A stretch of 64,000 bases of DNA from Betaproteobacteria bacterium (lineage in GTDB: Bacteria; Pseudomonadota; Gammaproteobacteria; Burkholderiales; Casimicrobiaceae), in NCBI GenBank assembly GCA_013298695.1, contig JAAFIS010000011.1, positions 62,001 to 126,000 on the forward strand, written 5' to 3'. Below, in pieces: positions 8,721 to 16,941 of this stretch. The position numbers and the translations under genes were made by a program. Below the pieces are notes generated by a model. It was given only the letters and a program-made list of their open reading frames with translations. It did no database searches and was not told where the DNA came from. Every line of letters starts with the position of its first letter. Position 1 is the stretch's first letter.

Positions 8721-9296
8721 CTAAACCTTGGTAATAAGTGGAACAGTGACGATGCTCAGCGGAAGCGAAGAATTTTTGTCGAACGTACACCCGGCTTCGA
8801 TGCCGACGCGCGCGATGGCTTCCGCCGATTCCAACTGATCATAGACCGTGTTCATCGCACCGAGTGCGTATTCGCGCCCGGATCCTGCGGCCCAAAATCG
8901 CTTGAACTCGAAAACTTCCCGCATAGAATATATGCCGTAAATTCCGGTTGGATTCGCGAGAAGTGCCGTGATGTGCGTGCTTTCGTACGCATCTTCGTCT
9001 TCTTCTTTTGGGTTTAGAAAATGCTGGTCTTTAAGCGTGGAATGCAGCTTGCGAAACGTCTCGAAAATTTCTGCTTTGCTATTGAAATTCAATTCCTTGG
9101 ATGTCGAGAACAAATTTTCGTAAACCAGTTGATGTGCAGCCGAACCGCAGAGTGCAATCACGGTTGATCCGTAGCGCACCATCTTGTCGGAGGCCGCATC
9201 GAAATTGTCTGAGAGGCGTGTGTCGCCGAATGTCGTGAGGGAGTCAGCAGCGATCGCCACCATGTTGCCCTTGCGAACCACTGCTAGTGTGGTCAT
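8721..9296 (-). CDS. Betaproteobacterial proteasome homologue (BPH), Ntn-hydrolase peptidase
   Basis: 191 residues of the proteasome/HslV Ntn-hydrolase fold. After removal of Met the chain starts TTLAVVRKG, giving a catalytic Thr1. Asp17 lies exactly where proteasome beta subunits have it (AIAADSLTTFGD), a candidate catalytic Lys is at ~37 (ASDKMVRYG), and GSGREYALGAM plus the D..S pattern near the C-terminus match the remaining active-site segments. The family forms self-compartmentalised barrels and differs from HslV and Anbu. No HslU-type ATPase lies nearby. Position directly upstream of hslO and hslR suggests a role in proteostasis. The assignment to BPH rather than HslV rests on the N-terminal pattern and host type. 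Confidence 0.8.
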   Translation of the reverse strand: MTTLAVVRKGNMVAIAADSLTTFGDTRLSDNFDAASDKMVRYGSTVIALCGSAAHQLVYENLFSTSKELNFNSKAEIFETFRKLHSTLKDQHFLNPKEEDEDAYESTHITALLANPTGIYGIYSMREVFEFKRFWAAGSGREYALGAMNTVYDQLESAEAIARVGIEAGCTFDKNSSLPLSIVTVPLITKV

Positions 9297-9317
9297 CGTG
9301 TGCCTTGTTGTTTTTGC

Positions 9318-10262
9318 TTAACGCTCCATTATAGATTTTGGGGCGAACTCGCTATTTTTCAACGCGATAACGCGTTGAGGCTGCCACAGCGGAATCGCTT
9401 TGGCCAGAAACTGCACAGCGGAGCTCGCGCCCTCAACAGGTGTTTGCGCTAGAAAACGCCACGCCAACTCAAGGTTTTCGAGAACTTCGTGCGCCTCGGT
9501 AGAAATCGGCTTTGCCCCAGATTGCTTAGATAGCTTCTCACCGCGTTCATTTCTGGCGATTGGAACATGCAGATATGCGGGCTGCGGGTAACCAAGCGCC
9601 CGCTGCAACGCGATCTGACGCGGCGTGTTGTGCAGCAAATCCGCGCCACGAACGACGTGCGTTATTCCTTGGATCGCGTCGTCGACAACTACCGCCAGCT
9701 GATACGCAAAATCGCCATCTGCACGAAGGATGACGAAATCACCCACATCACTTGCGAGCGATTGCCGCACGACGCCCATGACCCGATCGGTGAATTCGAC
9801 GCACTGCTGCTCGCCCAAGGCGGTGACGTTGAAACGAATGCTCTTGTGTTTAATCGAGTTCGCGATATTCGCCGATCTACAGGTACCTGGATAGATGATC
9901 TCCCCAACTTGATTGCGCGGCGCGTCGGTTAATCGCTTTCGCGTGCATAGGCAGCGGTACGTGAGCCCCTTTTTCTCGAGCGTGGCAAGCGCTTTCCTGT
10001 AGTGGGTCGATCTATCAGACTGTCGCGTCATCTCAGCATCGTGCTTGAGTCCATACGCTGCGAGTTGGTCGAGGATGATTGTTTCGTGGGCGCGCGAACA
10101 ACGCTCTGTATCAACGTCTTCGATACGCAGCAACCAACTGCCGTGGTGATGTTTTGCGTCGACATAGCTCGCTAACGCAGCGACCAACGATCCGAAATGC
10201 AGCGGCCCGGTCGGGGACGGCGCGAAGCGACCGAGATAGCTTTGCGATCCGTGCGCGATCAC
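9318..10262 (-). CDS. gluQ: Glutamyl-Q tRNA(Asp) synthetase
   Basis: 314 residues, a truncated GluRS paralogue that attaches glutamate to queuosine in the wobble position of tRNA(Asp). It shows the class I signature APSPTGPLHFGSLVAAL, LLRIEDVDTERC, a zinc site with CLC and C (TYRCLCTRKRL; YPGTCR), DFVILRADGDFAYQLAVVVDD and the KMSKS-like motif EKLSKQ. The anticodon-binding domain of normal GluRS is absent, as expected. I chose the GTG at 10262, which overlaps the TGA of the upstream transglycosylase (GTGA) and places the start just before the catalytic domain. Longer upstream reading in this frame is only a shadow of that gene. Confidence 0.92.
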   Translation of the reverse strand: MIAHGSQSYLGRFAPSPTGPLHFGSLVAALASYVDAKHHHGSWLLRIEDVDTERCSRAHETIILDQLAAYGLKHDAEMTRQSDRSTHYRKALATLEKKGLTYRCLCTRKRLTDAPRNQVGEIIYPGTCRSANIANSIKHKSIRFNVTALGEQQCVEFTDRVMGVVRQSLASDVGDFVILRADGDFAYQLAVVVDDAIQGITHVVRGADLLHNTPRQIALQRALGYPQPAYLHVPIARNERGEKLSKQSGAKPISTEAHEVLENLELAWRFLAQTPVEGASSAVQFLAKAIPLWQPQRVIALKNSEFAPKSIMER

Positions 10263-10939
10263 TGTTTCGTTGTGGTCGGTTCTGTGCTGGCCGAAACGCT
10301 TGCTGCGCTGGCGTCGGGGTAGGCCGGCGACGACCATTTCCATTGCCGTTCGAGAAAGCCGAGCACCACGTTGGGATACTCGAAACGCCCAAGCGATCCG
10401 TTGTAGCGGGCGAGCGCGCGAACGACGTCGCCCTTTTCTATGTCGAGATAGTGGCGAAGAATGACGCAACCGTAGCGCAGGTTGGTGCGCAGATGAAATA
10501 GATTGTGTTCGGAGGATCCAATGAGCCGAACCCAAAATGGCATGACTTGCATATACCCCCGCGCCGATGCGGAACTCACGGCGTATTTGCGAAACGCACT
10601 TTCGTGAGTAATTAGCGCGAGTACCAACTGCGGATCGAGTCCCGCGCGATGAGCTTCGTAGTGCACGGTGACTAAAAATTCGGTGCGAGCCTCGGGATCG
10701 GGCATGCGTTTGGCAAGCCGCGTTGACATTTCAGCAAGCCAAGCCTGTGTGACCCGCGAATCGCCAACCAGTCGGGGTGCACCGCGATCTGCAATTGCAG
10801 TGGCCAACGTGCTCTGGACTGACGGCACGAGTTTTTCTTCGATCTGCGAGCCCGCGTGCACACCGAACGCTGAAAACCCACCCACAACAAACGTCGCGAC
10901 GACACAAATTGCGCGTTTCAAATTTCTCATACGCAGCAT
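10259..10939 (-). CDS. Lytic transglycosylase (SLT domain)
   Basis: 226 residues with a signal peptide (KRAICVVATFVVGGFSAFGVHA, cleavage near residue 29) and an SLT goose-lysozyme-like domain at about 95-200. The catalytic Glu is in LALITHESAFRKYAVS, followed by SARGYMQVMPFW, NLRYGCVILRHYL and VRALARYNGS. It cleaves peptidoglycan glycan strands in the periplasm with formation of 1,6-anhydro ends. The C-terminal ~20 residues are a Ser/Thr/Ala-rich tail. The gene overlaps gluQ by 4 bases, so the two are translationally coupled. Which cell-wall process it serves cannot be told. Confidence 0.88.
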   Translation of the reverse strand: MLRMRNLKRAICVVATFVVGGFSAFGVHAGSQIEEKLVPSVQSTLATAIADRGAPRLVGDSRVTQAWLAEMSTRLAKRMPDPEARTEFLVTVHYEAHRAGLDPQLVLALITHESAFRKYAVSSASARGYMQVMPFWVRLIGSSEHNLFHLRTNLRYGCVILRHYLDIEKGDVVRALARYNGSLGRFEYPNVVLGFLERQWKWSSPAYPDASAASVSASTEPTTTKQ

Positions 10940-11009
10940 TGTTCACCAATCTCCACAATCACAATCAAGCGCGGCTCCATTCACAAAACAACGTAAAAGC
11001 GATAATTAG

Positions 11010-11073
11010 TTGGGCTAAAGGACGCATTTACGCATAAAGCGAGTAAAGAATAAATTAGCAATTTAACCCAACA
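11010..11073. repeat. Long-spaced inverted repeat, GCCCAAT-related
   Basis: GTTGGGCTAAA at 11010-11020 and TTTAACCCAAC at 11063-11073 form an 11-bp inverted repeat with one mismatch around a 42-base spacer that is A/T-rich at its 3' end. It lies in the divergent region between the transglycosylase gene and the BenE gene. It could be a member of the dispersed palindrome family or a regulatory site. Confidence 0.4.
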
Positions 11074-11199
11074 AAAGCGGCGACAAGCGCAATTCGCTGT
11101 TTAAGCGACAAATCATCACGCCGAGTACGTAGCGACATTAACCGGTACGCGGCAACGACGATCCGGCATTCTGTGACAATCTGAAAAACGTATTCGTTC

Positions 11200-12372
11200 A
11201 TGCAATTTTTCCGCGATTTATCTTTCCCCGCCGTTGTCGCTGGTTTCGTCGTGGTGCTCGTCGGCTACACGAGCAGCGCCGCTATCGTGTTTCAAGCGGC
11301 GCAGCAGCTTGGCGCAACCCAAGCGCAAATCAATTCGTGGATGTGGGCGCTCGGCTGGGGCATGGGGCTCGCGTGCATCATTCCCTCGCTCATGTATCGA
11401 AAACCGGTTGTCGCGGCGTGGTCAACGCCCGGTGCGGCTTTGATTGCGACGAGCGTCGGCGTAACGATGCCCGACGCGATTGGTGCGTTCATCATTTGCG
11501 CGATTCTGTTTGTTGTGGCGGGCGCGACGGGCTTTTTTGAGCGCATCATGAACCGCATTCCGATGGCGCTTGGCTCGGCCATGTTGGCTGGTTTGCTGCT
11601 GCGATTTTGTATGGAAGGGTTCGCTGCAGCGAAGAGCGCACCGTGGTTGGTGCTCGCGATGTTCGCCGCGTATTTAATCGGGCGAAAGTGGTGGCCGCGC
11701 TATGCGGTGGTCGGTGTGTTGCTTGTGGGGCTCGCCGTGGCTTTCGCGTCGCAATCGATGCGCCTTGAAAATCTCACGATTGCGCTAGCGACGCCGGTGT
11801 GGACGACGCCAACGTTTTCAGTGTCGGCGATTATTGGGCTCGCGATTCCGCTCTTCATCGTGACCATGACCTCGCAAAACATGCCCGGCGTTGCAGCCAT
11901 TCGCGCGGCTGGCTACGACACAAAAATCTCGCCCGTGATTACGACGATTGGTGCAGTGAATTTGCCGCTCGCACCGTTCGGTGCGTTTGCGCTCAACTTA
12001 GCCGCGATCACCGCTGCGATTGCGATGAGCCCGGAGGCGCACGAGAACAAAGATAAGCGCTACACGGCTGCCGTGATGACTGGCGTTTTCTATTGCATCA
12101 TAGGCGCGTTTGGCGCGGTGGTCGGAACGCTCTTCGCCGCGTTTCCGCGTGAATTCATTGTTGCGCTTGCGGGGCTCGCGCTCATCATGACGGTCGGTAA
12201 CGGCCTTTTCGCGGCGCTCAAAGATGACAATGATCGTGAGCCCGCGATGATCACGTTTTTGGTGACGGCTTCTGGCGTAACGCTGGTTGGAATAGGCAGC
12301 GCGTTTTGGGGCCTGGTGGCGGGAGTGATTGCGCTAGTCGTGCTTCGTAAGCGCGCTGGTCAGACGCGCTAA
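11200..12372 (+). CDS. BenE-family benzoate/H+ symporter-like transporter
   Basis: 390 residues, almost entirely hydrophobic, with about 12 membrane helices. Family features are PAVVAGFVVVLVGYTSSAAIVFQAA at the N-terminus, WSTPGAALIATS around residue 80, VTMTSQNMPGVAAIRAAGY around 230 and the Pro-rich loop NLPLAPFGAFALNLAAITAAI. BenE proteins import benzoate or related aromatic acids with protons across the inner membrane. No benzoate catabolic gene lies within the window, so the substrate is uncertain. The start is ATG at 11200. The stop codon overlaps that of urtE on the opposite strand (12369-12372). Confidence 0.88.
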   Translation: MQFFRDLSFPAVVAGFVVVLVGYTSSAAIVFQAAQQLGATQAQINSWMWALGWGMGLACIIPSLMYRKPVVAAWSTPGAALIATSVGVTMPDAIGAFIICAILFVVAGATGFFERIMNRIPMALGSAMLAGLLLRFCMEGFAAAKSAPWLVLAMFAAYLIGRKWWPRYAVVGVLLVGLAVAFASQSMRLENLTIALATPVWTTPTFSVSAIIGLAIPLFIVTMTSQNMPGVAAIRAAGYDTKISPVITTIGAVNLPLAPFGAFALNLAAITAAIAMSPEAHENKDKRYTAAVMTGVFYCIIGAFGAVVGTLFAAFPREFIVALAGLALIMTVGNGLFAALKDDNDREPAMITFLVTASGVTLVGIGSAFWGLVAGVIALVVLRKRAGQTR

Positions 12373-13061
12373 ATCGACATTAGCTGACGCGCGCCGTCTT
12401 GCTCCATATCTGCGCCACGACCTGATTTGATGATCGCACCGCGCTCCATCACAACGTACTGATCCGCGAGTTCAGCAGCGAAGTCGTAATACTGCTCGAC
12501 CAAAACAATCGCCATCGTTTTTCGATGTGCAAGCAAGCGCAGCACACGACCAATATCTTTGATCACACTGGGTTGAATGCCTTCGGTTGGCTCATCAAGA
12601 ATGAGAAGCTTTGGATCCGCCGCGAGCGCTCGCGCAATCGCGAGTTGCTGTTGTTGACCACCCGATAGATCGCCGCCACGTCGCGAGAGCATTTGCTTGA
12701 GCACCGGAAAAAGTTCGTAGAGCTCGCTCGGAATTTTTGCGCTCGCGCGTTTGTACGAAAGTCCCATCAACAAATTATCTTCAACGGTAAGTCGGCCAAA
12801 AATCTCACGCCCTTGCGGCACGAAACCCACGCCGCGACGCACACGATTGAAGCTCGTTTCCTTGTGAATCTCCGCACCATCGAGATTGATCGATCCCGAT
12901 TTGATCGGCACCACGCCCATGATGCTTTTCAACAGCGTGGTTTTGCCAACGCCATTGCGGCCGAGAATCACCGTGATTTCGCCGACTTTGGCAGTCAGCG
13001 ACACATCGCGCAAAATGTGCGAGCCACCGTAGTATTGGTTGACGTTGCTGAGTTCAAGCAT
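12369..13061 (-). CDS. urtE: Urea ABC transporter ATP-binding subunit UrtE
   Basis: 230 residues, LivF-type ATPase. Walker A is GRNGVGKTTLLKS, the Q-loop region VPQGREIFGRLTVEDNL, the ABC signature LSGGQQQQLAIARAL and Walker B LLILDEPTEGIQPSV. The GIQPSVI segment after Walker B is characteristic of UrtE compared with LivF. It pairs with UrtD to drive urea import through the UrtBC channel. It is the last gene of the urt operon, separated from urtD by an unusually long 152-base gap that holds an inverted-repeat element, so its translation needs its own ribosome site. Confidence 0.95.
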   Translation of the reverse strand: MLELSNVNQYYGGSHILRDVSLTAKVGEITVILGRNGVGKTTLLKSIMGVVPIKSGSINLDGAEIHKETSFNRVRRGVGFVPQGREIFGRLTVEDNLLMGLSYKRASAKIPSELYELFPVLKQMLSRRGGDLSGGQQQQLAIARALAADPKLLILDEPTEGIQPSVIKDIGRVLRLLAHRKTMAIVLVEQYYDFAAELADQYVVMERGAIIKSGRGADMEQDGARQLMSI

Positions 13062-13087
13062 AACTTTTGCGCGAGATGTTAGATGCC

Positions 13088-13185
13088 GTTCGTGGTGAGC
13101 AAAGTCGAACCATGAACCGTCTTTGCACCATCTGCATCATTCGTGAATAAATATGCGTCACGTGGTTCGACAGGCTCACCACGAG
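13088..13185. repeat. Inverted-repeat element (GTGGTGAGC..TCGAAC family) within the urt operon
   Basis: Left arm 13090-13113 (CGTGGTGAGCAAAGTCGAAC...) and right arm 13161-13184 (GTGGTTCGACAGGCTCACCA...) are inverted copies with a few mismatches, enclosing about 47 bases. The same sequence type recurs at 45248-45276 and, altered, at 22629-22679 inside ureF. It separates urtD from urtE. Such nested palindromes are dispersed in many proteobacterial genomes; no transposase is present. Confidence 0.8.
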
Positions 13186-13213
13186 CGGAGACAACGTTGC
13201 CTTCATTCGGTGC

Positions 13214-14119
13214 CTATCTGCCAAGATACACCTCAATCACCCGCTCATTACTTTGTACATCCGCAAGCGAGCCTTCCGCGAGCACGCTACCCTCGTGAAG
13301 CACAGTTACTACTTTCTTTTTCTCACGCTGACCACCATTGAGCAATTCGCCAATGAACTTCATGTCATGCTCCACGACGACCAGCGAGTGTTTGCCTTCG
13401 AGCGATAGAAACAATTCCGCTGTGCGCTCGGTTTCTTCATCGGTCATGCCTGCGACAGGCTCGTCGAGCAACAAGAGTTTCGGGTTTTGCATCAAAAGCA
13501 TCCCGATTTCGAGCCACTGTTTCTGCCCATGTGACAAATTGCCAGCGATGCGGGCGCTGTCTTTTTCCAGATGAATTAACGTGAGCGTGGCGTGTAGCTG
13601 ATCGAGTTCGCTCGGCCTGAGTTTTGCGAACATTGTCCGTCGAACACGGCGATCCGTTTTCGCGGCTAGCTCTAAATTTTCGAACACGCTCAATTGCTCA
13701 AACACTGTAGGTTTTTGGAACTTTCGACCGATGCCACGCTCGGCGATTTCGCTCTCGCGTAAACGCAGTAAATCAATGTTTGATCCGAAAAAAGCCTTGC
13801 CGCTATCGGGCTTGGTCTTCCCGGTAATCACGTCCATCATCGTCGTTTTACCCGCACCGTTTGGTCCGATGATGCAGCGAAGTTCGCCCACGCGAATATC
13901 AAGGGAGAGCTTGTTGAGCGCGCGGAAGCCGTCGAATGAAACGGTAATTTCATCGACATAGAGAATTCCGCCAGCACTCATGTCGACAACGTTAGGTTGC
14001 ACTACACGCGCGAAGCTAGCGGACTGTCCGCCTGATTGCGAGATCGACTCGTCAGCGTTGCGCTTTGCCTCATAAGCCTCGCGGCGCAATGCGCCTGCTT
14101 CGAGGAGTTCGGGCGTCAT
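13214..14119 (-). CDS. urtD: Urea ABC transporter ATP-binding subunit UrtD
   Basis: 301 residues. The ABC ATPase domain (about 55-301) has Walker A GPNGAGKTTMMDVITG, a Q-loop FQKPTVFEQLSVFENLELA, signature LSHGQKQWLEIGMLL and Walker B LLLLDEPVAGMTDEETE, the standard UrtD pattern. The first ~55 residues are an extra polar N-terminal stretch. Between EHDMKF and VTVLHEGSVLAEG it has about eight extra residues (LLNGGQREKKK region) relative to the form I know for this family. The ATG at 14119 overlaps the urtC stop (ATGA). A longer open frame upstream lies inside urtC and is discarded. Confidence 0.95.
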   Translation of the reverse strand: MTPELLEAGALRREAYEAKRNADESISQSGGQSASFARVVQPNVVDMSAGGILYVDEITVSFDGFRALNKLSLDIRVGELRCIIGPNGAGKTTMMDVITGKTKPDSGKAFFGSNIDLLRLRESEIAERGIGRKFQKPTVFEQLSVFENLELAAKTDRRVRRTMFAKLRPSELDQLHATLTLIHLEKDSARIAGNLSHGQKQWLEIGMLLMQNPKLLLLDEPVAGMTDEETERTAELFLSLEGKHSLVVVEHDMKFIGELLNGGQREKKKVVTVLHEGSVLAEGSLADVQSNERVIEVYLGR

Positions 14120-15201
14120 GATTGACCTCGCTTGTTGGCGAGCTTGCGAATCAATCCGACAATGCCTTGCGGCAAAAATAGAGTAACGGCGATGAACAAC
14201 GCACCGAGAAAATAAAGCCAAAATTCCGGGAATGCCACGGTGAACCAGCTCTTTGCGCCATTCACAAAGAAGGCGCCGAGAATCGGGCCGATCAACGTCG
14301 CGCGACCGCCGACCGCTGCCCAAATCGCGATTTCGATACTTGCTGCGGGGCTCATTTCCCCAGGATTGATGATGCCCACTTGCGGCACGTAGAGCGCTCC
14401 GGCCACGCCGCACATCATTGCGGAAATCGTCCAGATCGAGAGCTTGTACCAAAGCGTGTTGTAGCCCGTAAACAGCACCCTCGACTCGGCATCGCGAATA
14501 GCTTGCAACACCCGACCGTACTTGCTCTGCACGATGTAGCGCGCGATCAAATAAAAACCAATCAACACGAGTCCGGTGATCACACACAGCGCGATGCGCA
14601 TCGACGGCGTTGCAATCGGGATGTCGAGGATACGTTTGAAATCAGTAAAGCCGTTGTTGCCACCGAAGCCTGTTTCGTTGCGGAAAAAAAGCAGCATCGC
14701 GGCAAATGTCATCGCTTGCGTGATGATTGAAAAGTACACGCCTTTGATACGCGAACGAAACGCAAAATAACCGAACACAAACGCAAGTAAGCCTGGCGCG
14801 GCGACTACCAAAATCATCGCCCAGAAAAAGTGTTCGCTGCCCGTCCATTGCCACGGAAGCTCTTTCCAATCGAGGAAGACCATGAAATCTGGCAAGTCTT
14901 GTTTGTACACACCATCGCGACCGATTTGCCGCATGAGATACATGCCCATTGCATAGCCGCCGAGTGCGAAGAACAGGCCGTGGCCGAGCGAAAGGATTCC
15001 GGTGTAACCCCAGATCAAATCCATCGCCAGCGCGCAGATGGCGAAGCACATGATTTTGCCTAGCAGCGTCACGTAGAAATCCGGAAGGAAGGGCACCACT
15101 GCGAACAGCAACACGAGCGATGCAACGAGTCCTCTGCGAACTCCATTACTAAAAAGCGAAGTACGCTGAATGGGAATGGCTATGGCGGATATGCTGCTCA
15201 T
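14116..15201 (-). CDS. urtC: Urea ABC transporter permease UrtC
   Basis: 361 residues, LivM-type permease with about 8-10 membrane helices. Recognisable blocks are DLIWGYTGILSLGHGLFFALGGYAMGMYLM (about 65-90), FRSRIKGVYFSIITQAMTFA, GFGGNNGFTDFK and SPAASIEIAIWAAVGGRATLIGPILGAF. GGNNG and SLGHG are conserved in UrtC/LivM proteins. It forms the membrane channel with UrtB. Both ends overlap neighbours by 4 bases (urtB stop, urtD start), so translation is coupled across the three genes. Confidence 0.95.
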   Translation of the reverse strand: MSSISAIAIPIQRTSLFSNGVRRGLVASLVLLFAVVPFLPDFYVTLLGKIMCFAICALAMDLIWGYTGILSLGHGLFFALGGYAMGMYLMRQIGRDGVYKQDLPDFMVFLDWKELPWQWTGSEHFFWAMILVVAAPGLLAFVFGYFAFRSRIKGVYFSIITQAMTFAAMLLFFRNETGFGGNNGFTDFKRILDIPIATPSMRIALCVITGLVLIGFYLIARYIVQSKYGRVLQAIRDAESRVLFTGYNTLWYKLSIWTISAMMCGVAGALYVPQVGIINPGEMSPAASIEIAIWAAVGGRATLIGPILGAFFVNGAKSWFTVAFPEFWLYFLGALFIAVTLFLPQGIVGLIRKLANKRGQS

Positions 15202-16814
15202 GCCTCGGCGCTCCGACCTTTGAGCGCAAAGATGCCTTGAGGACGTCGCTGAATGAATATCACGATAAACACAAGCACGAAGATCTTCGCGAGCACCGCG
15301 CCGGTCCAGCCCTCAAGAAATTTGTTGAGTACGCCGAGTCCCAGCGCTGCGTACACCGTGCCCGCGAGCTGACCCACACCGCCCAGCACCACGACCATGA
15401 ACGAATCAACGATGTAGCTTTGGCCTAGGTCGGGTCCCACGTTGCCCACCTGTGAGAGCGCGCAACCCGCGAGCCCCGCGATGCCTGCGCCGAGCGCGAA
15501 CGCGTAGGTGTCGATACGCGCGGTGTTCACGCCCATGCACGAGGCCATCGTGCGGTTCTGGGTGACGCCGCGAACGAATAGACCGAGCCGTGTTTTATTG
15601 ATGAGTAGGTAGACCAAAAGCAATACAAAAAACGCGAAACCAATGATCGCAATTCGGTTGTAGGGCAGCGTCAAATTGGCCATAACTGCGACGCCGCCGG
15701 AAAGCCATGACGGGTTTTCTACCGGCACGTTCTGTGCACCAAACGTTGAGCGCACAAGCTGGATGAGCATCAGCGATATGCCCCAGGTCGCGAGCAATGT
15801 CTCAAGCGGTCGGCCGTAGAGCCAACGAATGACGGTGCGCTCAAGCGCCGCGCCGACCAGAGCAGCAACCGCAAACGCTACCGGTATTGCAGCGAGGATG
15901 TAGAAATCGAAGGCATCAGGCAGATATTGCCGAAACAAATTTTGTACGAAGTACGTGGTGTATGCGCCGATCATCATAAGCTCGCCGTGCGCCATATTGA
16001 TCACGCCCATGAGGCCATAGGTGATTGCGAGACCTAGCGCGACGAGTAACAAAATCGAGCCGAGCGATGCGCCGCTAAAAATCACGCCAAGTCGCTCGCC
16101 CCACACCAGTTTTCCGTCGATGGTTTTTATCGCGCCGACGAGGGCAGCGCGAACTTCGGGATCGCTCTCCGCGCTGGGTTGCAATCTTTCCTGCAACAAG
16201 GATTTAACCGAGGGTTCACCGCTTGATGCGAGTGCTGCGATGGCGTCGAGTCGTTTCGATTTGTCAGTACTGGCAACGAGCATCGCTGCACGGAGTTGCT
16301 GCAATTTCGCTTTGAGCTCTGCGTCGCTCTCTTTTGCAATCGCTCGATCGATAAGCGGCAGTCGTGCTTCGTCGGCCGCGTCCTTGAGTTCAATGATGGC
16401 TTTCGCTCGCACGTTGCGATCGGTGGACAGCAACGACAGCGCGGCTTTGGCGGCATCGAGTTCACCACGCACGCGGTTGTTGTTGATGATGTCTTCAGCG
16501 TTTGACGGTAAGGGGACTTCGATGCCACTTACTGCGTCAATCGCTTTTCCATCGCGCACTATGAACGCGCGACCGTCGGCGATTTTCACTGCATCGTCGA
16601 GCAAGGCATCAATCAAGCGCGTGAGCGACTCATCGGGCGAAGTCATCGCTTTTGTTAGCGCAGCAATGCGGTCGTCGTTTTCGCCGGTAGTAATTGCCTT
16701 AACAGCATCAGCACTTAGTGCCCAATTATATTGGGCAATTACGGAAAATAAGATAATTACCAATATATTTGATAACAACCTTGCTATCCCAGTGCAACTG
16801 AGCGAAACAGGCAT
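15198..16814 (-). CDS. urtB: Urea ABC transporter permease UrtB
   Basis: 538 residues. UrtB proteins carry an N-terminal periplasmic helical region before a LivH-type permease, and that is seen here: signal-like segment (residues 10-36), a helical repeat region (about 40-240), then membrane helices from about 250 (GASLGSILLLVALGLAITYGLMGVINMAHGELMMIGAY, GGVGQLAGTVYAALGLG). Residues 25-32 (VIAQYNWA) are encoded by a perfect copy of the GCCCAAT palindrome inside the end of the signal segment, so the leader has apparently been altered by the repeat. No good ribosome site precedes the start, and an intrinsic terminator lies between urtA and this gene. Confidence 0.93.
   Translation of the reverse strand: MPVSLSCTGIARLLSNILVIILFSVIAQYNWALSADAVKAITTGENDDRIAALTKAMTSPDESLTRLIDALLDDAVKIADGRAFIVRDGKAIDAVSGIEVPLPSNAEDIINNNRVRGELDAAKAALSLLSTDRNVRAKAIIELKDAADEARLPLIDRAIAKESDAELKAKLQQLRAAMLVASTDKSKRLDAIAALASSGEPSVKSLLQERLQPSAESDPEVRAALVGAIKTIDGKLVWGERLGVIFSGASLGSILLLVALGLAITYGLMGVINMAHGELMMIGAYTTYFVQNLFRQYLPDAFDFYILAAIPVAFAVAALVGAALERTVIRWLYGRPLETLLATWGISLMLIQLVRSTFGAQNVPVENPSWLSGGVAVMANLTLPYNRIAIIGFAFFVLLLVYLLINKTRLGLFVRGVTQNRTMASCMGVNTARIDTYAFALGAGIAGLAGCALSQVGNVGPDLGQSYIVDSFMVVVLGGVGQLAGTVYAALGLGVLNKFLEGWTGAVLAKIFVLVFIVIFIQRRPQGIFALKGRSAEA
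16719..16737. repeat. GCCCAAT palindrome inside the urtB leader region
   Basis: TGCCCAAT-TAT-ATTGGGCA is a perfect 19-base palindrome with an 8-bp arm, located in the urtB coding region at about codons 26-32, where it encodes IAQYNWA on the - strand. Confidence 0.75.
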
Positions 16815-16838
16815 AAGTTAGCGCTTGAATTTGAGTCG

Positions 16839-16872
16839 AAAAAAATGGGAATTCACTATCGTGCAATTCCCA
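16839..16872 (-). terminator. Intrinsic terminator between urtA and urtB
   Basis: Read on the - strand, TGGGAATT, an 11-base loop and AATTCCCA form an 8-bp stem (16846-16872) followed directly by seven T residues (16845-16839). This is a normal Rho-independent terminator inside the urt operon, 69 bases after the urtA stop. It probably acts as a partial terminator so that UrtA is made in excess over the permease and ATPases. A second hairpin (16900-16927) lies just upstream. Confidence 0.75.
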
Positions 16873-16899
16873 CCAAGGAGGAGACATTGAGCAATTTTC

Positions 16900-16927
16900 G
16901 CGAGTGAATGCAGGAGCAATCACTCGC
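16900..16927. other. Stem-loop after urtA
   Basis: GCGAGTGA at 16900-16907 and TCACTCGC at 16920-16927 make an 8-bp stem with a 12-base loop, 14 bases after the urtA stop. On the - strand no T-run follows directly, so it may be an mRNA 3'-end stabiliser for urtA rather than a terminator. Confidence 0.5.
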
Positions 16928-16941
16928 TTTTCCGTAACGAT

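Noticed and set aside
9318-10535. 405-aa reading of gluQ extended upstream
   Set aside because: The extra ~90 residues overlap the transglycosylase gene and are basic shadow sequence; GTG at 10262 fits the family.
13214-14587. 457-aa reading of urtD extended upstream
   Set aside because: The first ~156 residues lie inside urtC in another frame; the ATG at 14119 overlapping urtC's stop is the natural start.
16021-16821. Long open frame (266 aa) on the + strand opposite urtB
   Set aside because: Low-complexity Ser/Ala-rich translation and complete overlap with the well-supported urtB; a shadow frame.
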